DNA of 7,600 nt from Spirochaetaceae bacterium (GTDB taxonomy: Bacteria > Spirochaetota > Spirochaetia > Treponematales > Breznakiellaceae). Positions 1-4,944 of this stretch are shown one piece after another. A program made the position numbers and the translations under genes. The notes under the pieces were generated by a model, which saw only the letters and a program-made list of their open reading frames with translations, had not been told where the DNA came from and searched no databases. How positions within the stretch are numbered: position 1 is the stretch's first letter; each line of letters begins with the position of its first letter. The DNA lies in contig JAITKQ010000111.1 of the NCBI GenBank assembly GCA_031278295.1, positions 1-7,600 on the forward strand, written 5' to 3'.

Positions 1-17
1 GGCGGGTGGCGGGGGAA

Positions 18-115
18 TGCGCAAGGGATTGGAGGGGCGCGAAGCGTTCGCGTAGCGAATGGAGCGGAGCGGAACCCCGCAAAGCCCGGTTTCCGGCAGG
101 GCCGGAAATGCGCCC
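18..115 (+). repeat. Modular hairpin repeat, copy 1
   Basis: This copy shares long blocks with the element at 2494-2584: the left block GCGCAAGGGATTGGAGGGG and the right block beginning GCGGAACCCCGCAAAGCCCG and running to TGCGCCC. The ends are short inverted repeats, GCGCA (19-23) and TGCGC (109-113). GGGG (34-37) can pair with CCCC (74-77) around a variable hairpin, here CGCGAA/TTCGCG (38-43 with 47-52). A second hairpin pairs 90-97 with 101-108 around a 3-nt loop. The two copies differ where pairing is kept, which suggests that structure is conserved. It carries no transposase and resembles a small non-autonomous or REP-like element. The family is not one I can name. Confidence 0.75.
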
Positions 116-189
116 AAAAACATCAAACCACCCCCCGCATACAGCCGCGAATGCCTATCGCCTCCTTCGGACCCGAGGGCACGGCGTAA

Positions 190-295
190 AACCCGCCTGC
201 GGGACGCTACCGCGTAGCGGATGTGAAGCCCGCTGGCGGGCGTAGCGGACTTTAAACCCGCTGGCGGGGCGGATGTGAAGCCCGCTAGCGGGCTT
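190..295 (+). repeat. Tandem array of GCCCGC hairpin units
   Basis: A unit of about 28 bp, roughly GTAGCGGAtgTgAAgCCCGCTgGCGGG, occurs at 214-240 and 242-268 (23 of 27 bases identical). A shortened copy without the leading GTA covers about 269-292. A diverged half unit, CCCGCCTGCGGG (192-203), and a hairpin CGCTAC-CGC-GTAGCG (205-219) precede them. Each unit holds a GC-rich palindrome. The last is a perfect 18-bp palindrome (278-295, AAGCCCGCTAGCGGGCTT). No unique spacers separate the units and no cas gene is nearby, so this is not a CRISPR array. It could impede or terminate transcription entering from the left. Confidence 0.75.
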
Positions 296-310
296 GATTA
301 ACGGGGATAT

Positions 311-338
311 TTGCCAATATACTGGACAAATATAAAAT
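311..338 (+). promoter_or_regulatory. Candidate sigma-70 promoter for ilvE
   Basis: TTGCCA (311-316) lies 16 nt before TAAAAT (333-338) in the only AT-rich patch of the upstream region. It would start transcription near 345 and give a leader of about 190 nt. The overlapping TATAAA at 331-336 is an alternative -10 with poorer spacing. The call rests on consensus similarity only. Confidence 0.4.
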
Positions 339-340
339 AG

Positions 341-372
341 AGTTGTTCAAAAACTGAAGTTTCTGAACAACT
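341..372 (+). repeat. Long near-perfect hairpin in the ilvE leader
   Basis: AGTTGTTCA (341-349) pairs with TGAACAACT (364-372). After one A/C mismatch (350/363), AAACT (351-355) matches AGTTT (358-362). The inverted repeat therefore spans 32 nt with almost no loop. It sits at or just after the predicted transcription start. No clear T-tract follows it, so a plain terminator is unlikely. A dispersed palindrome or a 5' RNA stabiliser fits better. It is unrelated in sequence to the GC-rich repeats on its left. Confidence 0.6.
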
Positions 373-385
373 TCCGCTAAAAAAC

Positions 386-444
386 GCGGTTTTGCGAGGT
401 TAAAGCCCGGCTTTAGCCTATGGCTTTTAAGCCACAAAAACCGC
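386..444 (+). other. Nested, mutually exclusive stems in the ilvE leader
   Basis: An outer pair, GCGGTTTTG (386-394) with CAAAAACCGC (435-444, one bulged A), encloses several competing stems. TAAAGCC (401-407) can pair with GGCTTTA (409-415), or six of its bases can pair with GGCTTT (422-427). AAGCC (429-433) can pair with GGCTT in either of those segments. Competing stems before an amino acid gene recall attenuators. However, I find no T-box consensus, no leader peptide rich in Leu, Ile or Val codons, and no U-tract terminator. It may simply be another repeat. Confidence 0.4.
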
Positions 445-538
445 AAGACTTGTGAGATAAGCAAGCGGGTTATCGAACAGGGCTAATGTGGGGGTCTATC
501 TCCGCACAGTGAATCACATCATGTAAAAGGAGACGGTT

Positions 539-1618
539 ATGGCGTTTTTATTGAACAGTTATCCTGCCGTATACAGGGCAAAGTATTCCGGCGCTTGGAA
601 GGAAGAGTTTATCGAGAAGCCCCACAAGACTCAGGCCGAAGAGTCGGAGATGCCGGAAGCGGAACGGGAGCGGCTGGTGGCTTCCCGTAACTATTTTGAC
701 GATATGCCGCTGGTCTCTTACTCGACACAGTACGGACTCTCCGTGTTTGAAGGCTTAAAGGCGCTGCCTCAAAAGGACGGCGGGCTTGCCGTTTTCAGGC
801 CCGGCAAGAACGCTGCCCGTTTTTTCAAATCCATGAAAGGGCTTTATATGCCTCCTTTTCCGGAGGATATGTTTGTAAAGGCCTGTCTTGAAGTTGTCAG
901 GCGTAACGCCACGCTTGGTTTCACGCCGAAGTACAGCCAGGATTGGGAAAAGGACTCATTTTCAACGGCGGACGCCGTATACATAAGGCCGTTCACGTAC
1001 TCCGAGGGCGGCGTAGGGGTAAAACTTTCCGGCGAGCCGTGGGTGGTGATTGTCTGTACCACTGTGGGCGCGTACTTTGAACCCGGCCTGAAAGGGGCGG
1101 TGGTTAGTGAGCGCGTCAGGGCTACGCCGAAAGGGACGGGCTGGATAAAGTCGGCCTCTAACTACGTGATTTCCGCGATGGCCAAGTACGAGGCGGCGCA
1201 GGCCGGCTTCATGGAGTGCGTCTACCTTGACGCGGTTGAGCGTAAATACGTTGAGGAAGGATCCTCGTGCAATATTTTCTTTTACCTCAAATCAGGCGAA
1301 CTGGTTACGCCGGAACCGGGCGATACGATTCTGGCCGGAATCACGCGCGAAAGCATCATAGAGCTGGCCCGTGACAGGGGCGTAAACGTGAGCGAGCGTA
1401 GAATCAGCATTGACGAAGCCATGTCCGAAAGCCGCGAATGTTTTGTAAGCGGTACGGCGGCGGGCGCTACGCCGATAGAATCCCTTACATACAACGGCAA
1501 AACGGCGGTGTTTTCAGGTGGAAGGTGCGGCGATTTAACGGCGGAAATCCATGATACAATCAAGGCGATTCAGTACGGCAAGAAGCCCGACACCAAAGGC
1601 TGGATGGTAAGGGTATAA
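539..1618 (+). CDS. ilvE: Branched-chain amino acid aminotransferase (BCAT)
   Basis: This enzyme transfers the amino group between leucine, isoleucine or valine and 2-oxoglutarate, using pyridoxal phosphate. It is the last step of branched-chain amino acid synthesis and acts in the cytoplasm. The 359-residue protein is complete and of the longer, eukaryote-like fold-type IV class. Visible features are YGLSVFEGLKA (65-75), the PLP lysine K204 in GTGWIKSASNY, the LDAVERKYVEEGSSCNIFF block (230-248) with the PLP-nitrogen glutamate near 239-240, GITRESIIELARD (267-279), and the cofactor phosphate-binding SGTAAGATP segment (304-312). The ATG at 539 follows AAGGAGA with good spacing. The gene stands alone: the left side is repeats and the next gene converges on it, so control probably acts through its own leader. 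No other ilv or leu gene is in the window. Confidence 0.94.
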   Translation: MAFLLNSYPAVYRAKYSGAWKEEFIEKPHKTQAEESEMPEAERERLVASRNYFDDMPLVSYSTQYGLSVFEGLKALPQKDGGLAVFRPGKNAARFFKSMKGLYMPPFPEDMFVKACLEVVRRNATLGFTPKYSQDWEKDSFSTADAVYIRPFTYSEGGVGVKLSGEPWVVIVCTTVGAYFEPGLKGAVVSERVRATPKGTGWIKSASNYVISAMAKYEAAQAGFMECVYLDAVERKYVEEGSSCNIFFYLKSGELVTPEPGDTILAGITRESIIELARDRGVNVSERRISIDEAMSESRECFVSGTAAGATPIESLTYNGKTAVFSGGRCGDLTAEIHDTIKAIQYGKKPDTKGWMVRV

Positions 1619-1698
1619 GGCCTGCCGGTCTGCCTCCCGTAACGGGGTATGAACGGAGCGGCACCCGTCGAAATCCGCCACCGGCTAAAACGGCCTTC

Positions 1699-1720
1699 TG
1701 ACCGCCCGCTTAAGCGGTCA
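1699..1720. terminator. Hairpin between convergent ilvE and HTH-EIIA genes
   Basis: TGACCGC (1699-1705) pairs with GCGGTCA (1714-1720). Inside it, CCGCTTAAGCGG (1706-1717) is a perfect 12-bp palindrome overlapping the TAA stop of the minus-strand gene. A wider nested inverted repeat, AAGGCC-GCCGGT (1617-1629) with ACCGGC and GGCCTT (1680-1697), precedes it. No T-tract follows on either strand, so intrinsic termination is doubtful. The position between two gene ends is the main argument for it. Confidence 0.3.
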
Positions 1721-2354
1721 ACAGCCTGTACGCTTCGGCTGTGCTTGTTACGGATGTCAGCGCGTTGCGTAACTTGTTGTTTTTTAGATGGGCGCTAAAG
1801 AAAGACAGGGTACGCAAATATTCGGTATGCTGGGTGTAGGCCGCTGCAATCATAATGAGGATGCGTACAGGTTCGTCATCAAGAGGCAGGAAATCCGTAA
1901 TCGGGACACGGCTGAGGCCGACCGACACGGCAATATCGTTGACGGAAGTAAGCCTGACGTGAGGAATCGCGATGCCAAAACCTATGGCCGTACTGATAAG
2001 CGCCTCCCGCTCCAGTATGGCCTCTTTCAATTCCGTATGATTCCTGATTTGTGGGGCCGTGCAAAGGTTGTCCGCAAGAGTCAGCAACGCGTCACGCTTG
2101 CTTTTGGAATCAAGGAATACGATCCGTTCCGGACTTATCACGGCTTCCGCGTTTACAGGCCGAGGCTGTGGCGCCTTTTTCGAGGCGGAAAGCCTCTCGC
2201 TTACCCAGCGTTCTATGCTCTCCTTCCTGAAACGCCAAACCGTTCCTATCTTGCCAGCTGGTATTTCGCCCTTCTGTGCCCAGTCGTACACCGTCCTCTC
2301 GGAAACCCGCAGGTACTTTGCCACTTCTTCAATGGTAAGAATATCTTCCGTCAC
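1710..2354 (-). CDS. Excisionase-type HTH fused to PtsN-like PTS EIIA domain
   Basis: The 214-residue protein has two parts. Residues 5-53 are a helix-turn-helix of the MerR/excisionase (HTH_17) type, with LTIEEVAKYLRVSERTVYDW and GTVWRFRKESIERWV. After a Pro-rich linker (about 58-70), residues 74-214 form a type-2 EIIA domain (fructose/mannitol/PtsN family). The phosphorylatable histidine is H132 in GIAIPHVR, and a DDEPVRILIMIAA segment follows at 159-171. Established: PtsN-type EIIA domains take phosphate from HPr or an Npr homologue and act in regulation rather than sugar uptake. Inferred: this is a DNA-binding regulator whose activity tracks PTS phosphorylation. The GTG at 2354 was chosen because GGGGGA precedes it by 6 nt and homology begins at residue 4. 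The frame stays open to 2699, but only through repeat DNA. Target genes are unknown and no PTS transporter is nearby. Confidence 0.88.
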   Translation of the reverse strand: MTEDILTIEEVAKYLRVSERTVYDWAQKGEIPAGKIGTVWRFRKESIERWVSERLSASKKAPQPRPVNAEAVISPERIVFLDSKSKRDALLTLADNLCTAPQIRNHTELKEAILEREALISTAIGFGIAIPHVRLTSVNDIAVSVGLSRVPITDFLPLDDEPVRILIMIAAAYTQHTEYLRTLSFFSAHLKNNKLRNALTSVTSTAEAYRLLTA

Positions 2355-2360
2355 CCTGAT

Positions 2361-2366
2361 TCCCCC
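2361..2366 (-). promoter_or_regulatory. Ribosome binding site fixing the GTG start of the HTH-EIIA gene
   Basis: On the minus strand GGGGGA ends 6 nt before the GTG at 2354. Two nearby ATG codons (minus strand, about 2380 and 2373) lie in another frame that hits a stop quickly. This site therefore supports the GTG over a longer reading into the repeats upstream. Confidence 0.55.
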
Positions 2367-2378
2367 GCAACATTTTCC

Positions 2379-2384
2379 ATTATA
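2379..2384 (-). promoter_or_regulatory. Candidate -10 box upstream of the HTH-EIIA gene
   Basis: A perfect TATAAT on the minus strand (2384 to 2379) lies 24 nt before the GTG. A perfect TTGACA is also present (2420 to 2415), but the gap is 30 nt, so the two cannot form one ordinary promoter. Either the -10 works with a weak -35 or an activator, or the TTGACA belongs to another start. The exact direct repeat CCGGTTCTCACGCGG (2427-2441) lies just upstream and could be a regulator site. Confidence 0.35.
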
Positions 2385-2426
2385 TTCAATACTTTTGCAA
2401 TAAACCGTAAAGAATGTCAACCGGTT

Positions 2427-2441
2427 CCGGTTCTCACGCGG
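2427..2441 (+). repeat. 15-bp direct repeat CCGGTTCTCACGCGG, copy 1
   Basis: An exact match lies at 2620-2634, and the similarity extends leftwards (AATGT near 2413 and near 2608). Copy 1 lies next to the TTGACA on the minus strand upstream of the HTH-EIIA gene. It could be an operator or the duplicated edge of an inserted element. Confidence 0.6.
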
Positions 2442-2493
2442 TAATTTTACACTTACCGGTCTATCATTGGCGAAAAGCCGTCGTGTACGAAAC

Positions 2494-2584
2494 GCGCAAG
2501 GGATTGGAGGGGCAACCCAAAGGGGGTTGCCTGGCGGAACCCCGCAAAGCCCGGTTTCCGGCACGAAGTGCCGGAAATGCGCCC
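2494..2584 (+). repeat. Modular hairpin repeat, copy 2
   Basis: This is the second copy of the element at 18-115, with the same left block, right block and GCGCA/TGCGC ends (2494-2498, 2578-2582). The variable hairpin is a different sequence here: GCAACCC (2512-2518) pairs with GGGTTGC (2524-2530). The right-hand hairpin is longer, TTTCCGGCAC (2555-2564) with GTGCCGGAAA (2568-2577), and the bases that differ from copy 1 remain paired. Copy 2 is not an obvious part of either neighbouring gene, which fits an inserted dispersed element. Confidence 0.78.
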
Positions 2585-2619
2585 GAATTACATGAGAAAT
2601 TTTTGTAAATGTAAAACTG

Positions 2620-2634
2620 CCGGTTCTCACGCGG
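2620..2634 (+). repeat. 15-bp direct repeat CCGGTTCTCACGCGG, copy 2
   Basis: It is identical to 2427-2441. Just before it, GTAAATGTAAAACT (2605-2618) is an inverted match (12 of 14) to AATTTTACACTTAC at 2444-2457. The modular repeat is therefore framed by both direct and inverted repeats. Confidence 0.6.
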
Positions 2635-2847
2635 GACAAGCGCTTACTAATAGCGTACCGCCTGTTTACAACTGTCATGGCGTAGGAAAAGGGCGCCAAA
2701 TGGCAAGCGTAAGATATTTATGTGTATGAAAAAGTCATATTCGGTACGGCGAGGACGGGGCGTCGGCGCAGGAGGGCTGTGTCCGTTGAACCTTGAAAAT
2801 TATCGAAAGACACCCGGCATTTTGTTGCGCCGCGTGCGTGAAATTCC

Positions 2848-2888
2848 AAAAATCGCTGTAGTCGATTTTTTGCATACAGGTACTACAG
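2848..2888. other. Hairpin with a loop-complementary downstream segment (possible pseudoknot)
   Basis: AAAAATCG (2848-2855) pairs with CGATTTTT (2863-2870) around the loop CTGTAGT (2856-2862). The segment ACTACAG (2882-2888) is the exact complement of that loop, so an H-type pseudoknot could form on either strand. On the minus strand it lies downstream of the protease stop codon, where the stem followed by T residues could also act as a weak terminator. I do not recognise an RNA family. Confidence 0.5.
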
Positions 2889-2895
2889 GCTGACA

Positions 2896-2911
2896 GGGGG
2901 GGGGGGGGGGG
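2896..2911 (+). repeat. Homopolymeric run of 16 G residues
   Basis: Sixteen consecutive G bases sit one base beyond the TGA stop (2913-2915) of the minus-strand protease gene. Runs of this length are prone to slipped-strand length change and are known phase-variation switches in Treponema and Campylobacter. Here the stop codon comes before the tract, so length changes would not shift the protein frame. Any effect would be on the transcript 3' end or on DNA structure. Confidence 0.9.
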
Positions 2912-2912
2912 A

Positions 2913-3632
2913 TCAGCAGGGCAGTAGGTATACGACGATGTTGTACAGGGCGTGACTCAGCGCGATAAGGTTTAAGGATTTCCGCTGTTCAAACAGAAAC
3001 GCAAGGAAAATGCCGGATAAAAAAGCGCCCGACATACCCCAAAATCCCTGCCAGGCATGGCAGATGGCAAACAGCAGGCTTGAGGTAAGTATGGCAGGAA
3101 GCCTTTGCAGACCCGTCATGAGCAGGCGGCTGTACAGCAGCACACGGAAAAAACTTTCTTCAAGGTAGGCGGCGATGACGCATGTCACCGCCATTACCGA
3201 GACGGCAAAGATGCCGTCCGGCGCTTCTACCGCCGGTACAAAGTGGGGGAAATTCCACGTTTTCGTCAAAAAATTTTCCGCAATGATGGTGGAACCGCCT
3301 ATCAACAGCAGGCCAAAGGAGCAAATGACGGTACAGGCGGTAAATTTAAGGCGCGAGACAAAAATGTCTGTATAACTTGTAAAACGACGGCTTTTTTTTA
3401 ATGGTAAATCCGGTGTATATTGGAAGAGGAAGTAGAAAACAAGGGCAAGGGCGGGAATGTAGAAGACAAACATCTGGAAAAGCTCATCAAGCGCCGAAAA
3501 TGGCAGTACCGACTCTGAAACGGATGTGAACAGATTCTGTACGGAGCCGGAATCAGGGAAAAAAAACAAGGTATAGATAACGAACGGCGCAAAGAGCGGA
3601 TGCCGGAATACGCCGGATAAAAATTTATACAC
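2913..3632 (-). CDS. CPBP-family (CAAX/Abi) intramembrane protease
   Basis: This is a multi-pass membrane protein of about 239 residues with all three signatures of the Rce1/Abi (CPBP) glutamate proteases: EESFFR (E158, E159, R163), FAICH (F188, H192) and HALYN (H227, N231). Some 6-7 hydrophobic segments are visible, at about 11-26, 52-72, 98-119, 141-157, 178-192, 201-216 and 220-237. The catalytic set looks intact, so it should be an active protease. Its substrate cannot be read from the sequence; bacterial relatives include bacteriocin-immunity and protein-processing factors. The start is uncertain. I chose GTG at 3632. An upstream in-frame TTG at 3680 would add 16 residues but lies 3 bp from the divergent PilZ start codon, leaving no room for a promoter. 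Neither start has a clear ribosome binding site. A G16 tract abuts the stop. Confidence 0.85.
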   Translation of the reverse strand: MYKFLSGVFRHPLFAPFVIYTLFFFPDSGSVQNLFTSVSESVLPFSALDELFQMFVFYIPALALVFYFLFQYTPDLPLKKSRRFTSYTDIFVSRLKFTACTVICSFGLLLIGGSTIIAENFLTKTWNFPHFVPAVEAPDGIFAVSVMAVTCVIAAYLEESFFRVLLYSRLLMTGLQRLPAILTSSLLFAICHAWQGFWGMSGAFLSGIFLAFLFEQRKSLNLIALSHALYNIVVYLLPC

Positions 3633-3654
3633 GGTTAACTGTATCAATTTGACA

Positions 3655-3660
3655 TAAAAT
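3655..3660 (+). promoter_or_regulatory. Weak -10-like box before the PilZ gene
   Basis: TAAAAT lies 22 nt before the ATG at 3683. No good -35 sits at the right distance. The TTGACA at 3649-3654 touches the box and is too close to serve. This is the only promoter-like signal seen for the PilZ-comEC-rsmA cluster, so the call is weak. Confidence 0.25.
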
Positions 3661-3682
3661 AAAACAGAGGGAGCGTTCAAAT

Positions 3683-4939
3683 ATGGCTGTTAAAGTAATC
3701 ATCATCGGTATTCTCGCGGCTGCTGCGGGTTTTGTTTTTCTTATCGTCAGGAAAAACAAAGGAAAGGGCCGTATTTCGTGGATGCGGTTTTACGAAAAAG
3801 GCAAGGAAGCCGGTTTTAGTAACGCAAACATAAAACTGTTAAAGGAATTGGCCAGGCACTCGGATATGGACCATCCGGCGGCGCTTTTTTGGTCGCAGGT
3901 TCAGATGGACGACTGCATAAAAAAATTCATACATGATATACAACAGAAAAAAACTGAATTTCTGCCCGGCAACCAGGAATTCCTTGCCAGGTTGTACGAT
4001 TTCCGCAAAAAAATGGAATTGGATCGTCCCATATACAAGAATGGCATTACGAACAGCCGCAACATTGAGGAGCTTCAAACCGTACAGGTTGTTGTTGCCA
4101 ACGCCGGCGTGTTCAAATCCAAAATCGTAAATAACAAGCCGGCTTCCATCAGCATTGAGCGCCCGGACAGTTCCACACTTCCGTTGAATTTTAAATGGAA
4201 ACAAAAAAACCTGCTCGTGTATTTCTGGCGTAAAAGTGACGCCGGATACTGTTTTGAAACGAAAGTTATTAACGAACAGTTTAGCGCTGATCCGCCGATA
4301 CTTATGCTTTCTCACTCCGATAAGCTGATACGGACGCAGAGCAGGAGGTCCCTCCGTGTAAAGACGCACCGCGCTGCCATGCTCTACCGTATCGAAGACA
4401 GGACGGATTCATCAAAACCTGAGCTAATGCCCGGCATCAAATGTTATCTGGAGGATATATCCGACTCCGGCTGCGCGATTACAGTCGGCGGCACGACTCC
4501 CGCCGGTCTTAGGGTTATAGTCCAGTTTGTTATTGATAAAATGCCGCTTTCGATCAGCGGTGTGGTGCGAAGCGTTGAATACAACGAAACAAAAAAAACA
4601 TCGATGCTGCATATCGAGTCCGATCTTATCCCGATGAACGTAAAAAACAAAATTTTTAGCGTGATGTTCGGTATTGTTGTCGATGATATTGATATTATCT
4701 CCATTGACAGCGGGGATGCGGCGCGTTCCGATAAAAAAGCGCAGACTGAAACCCCGGAAGATGACCGGGGGGAAACTTCCGAAGGTAATCAAATAAATGA
4801 AAACAAACATATTTTTGACTACCACGACAGTAATGTCGGTGATGAAATCGATGCCGAGACGGAAGAATACGATGATCGTAATATCGCGGATACGATTGAC
4901 TGGGAAAAGCAAAGCAAAACCGAAGATGAAGGCAATTAG
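3683..4939 (+). CDS. Membrane-anchored PilZ-domain c-di-GMP receptor
   Basis: The 418-residue protein is a probable c-di-GMP effector. Residues 4-22 are one hydrophobic helix followed by Lys/Arg, giving an N-terminal anchor with the rest in the cytoplasm. Residues 30-125 are a charged, mostly helical stretch I do not recognise. Residues about 130-215 look like the YcgR-type domain that precedes PilZ. The PilZ domain follows, with both ligand motifs intact: RRSLR (R221, R225) and DISDSG (D258, S260, G263). Residues 345-418 form a hydrophilic, acidic, probably disordered tail. PilZ proteins bind c-di-GMP through these motifs and in other treponemes influence motility. The output here is unknown. 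GAGGGAG (3667-3673) precedes the ATG by 9 nt. The stop is 5 nt from the next start, so coupling with comEC is likely. Confidence 0.88.
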   Translation: MAVKVIIIGILAAAAGFVFLIVRKNKGKGRISWMRFYEKGKEAGFSNANIKLLKELARHSDMDHPAALFWSQVQMDDCIKKFIHDIQQKKTEFLPGNQEFLARLYDFRKKMELDRPIYKNGITNSRNIEELQTVQVVVANAGVFKSKIVNNKPASISIERPDSSTLPLNFKWKQKNLLVYFWRKSDAGYCFETKVINEQFSADPPILMLSHSDKLIRTQSRRSLRVKTHRAAMLYRIEDRTDSSKPELMPGIKCYLEDISDSGCAITVGGTTPAGLRVIVQFVIDKMPLSISGVVRSVEYNETKKTSMLHIESDLIPMNVKNKIFSVMFGIVVDDIDIISIDSGDAARSDKKAQTETPEDDRGETSEGNQINENKHIFDYHDSNVGDEIDAETEEYDDRNIADTIDWEKQSKTEDEGN

Positions 4940-4944
4940 TATGT

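Larger units (their letters stand above)
1..538. other. Gene-free, repeat-rich region upstream of ilvE
   Basis: No convincing protein gene lies here. A reading frame is open over 6-245, but it is built from hairpin repeats, has no ribosome binding site, and gives an Arg/Pro/Ala-rich product of the kind that GC-rich palindromes produce by chance. From left to right the region holds a modular hairpin repeat, a short stretch at about 116-189 in which I see nothing, a tandem hairpin array, an AT-rich candidate promoter, and a hairpin-rich leader that ends in the AAGGAGA ribosome binding site of ilvE (527-533, 6 nt before its ATG). Confidence 0.8.
2355..2912. other. Gene-free region between HTH-EIIA and protease genes
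   Basis: No protein gene is supported here. The short open frames on both strands come from translated repeat DNA and lack ribosome binding sites. The region holds the upstream signals of the HTH-EIIA gene (about 2379-2441), the second modular repeat (2494-2584) bracketed by a 15-bp direct repeat, a stretch at about 2640-2845 in which I recognise nothing, the loop-complementary hairpin (2848-2888), and the G16 run. Confidence 0.7.

Noticed and set aside
6..245. Open frame of 79 codons on the plus strand
   Set aside because: It runs through the modular and tandem hairpin repeats, has no ribosome binding site, and shares an AEPRKARFPA segment with the translated second repeat copy, which only reflects the repeat DNA.
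190..295. CRISPR array
   Set aside because: Units are directly tandem palindromes without unique spacers of regular length, and no cas gene is present.
420..455. Leader peptide MAFKPQKPQDL, and a second short frame at 486-512, as attenuator peptides for ilvE
   Set aside because: Neither contains a run of Leu, Ile or Val codons, and neither is followed by a U-tract terminator.
2415..2420. TTGACA on the minus strand as the -35 partner of the TATAAT at 2379-2384
   Set aside because: The 30-nt spacing is far beyond the 16-18 nt of a normal promoter.
1788..2444. 218-codon plus-strand open frame opposite the HTH-EIIA gene
   Set aside because: It is antisense to a gene with clear domain motifs, has no family resemblance, and has no ribosome binding site.
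2355..2699. 115-codon N-terminal extension of the HTH-EIIA protein
   Set aside because: The extension is translated from promoter-like and repeat DNA. The GTG at 2354 has a ribosome binding site and agrees with the start of the HTH domain.
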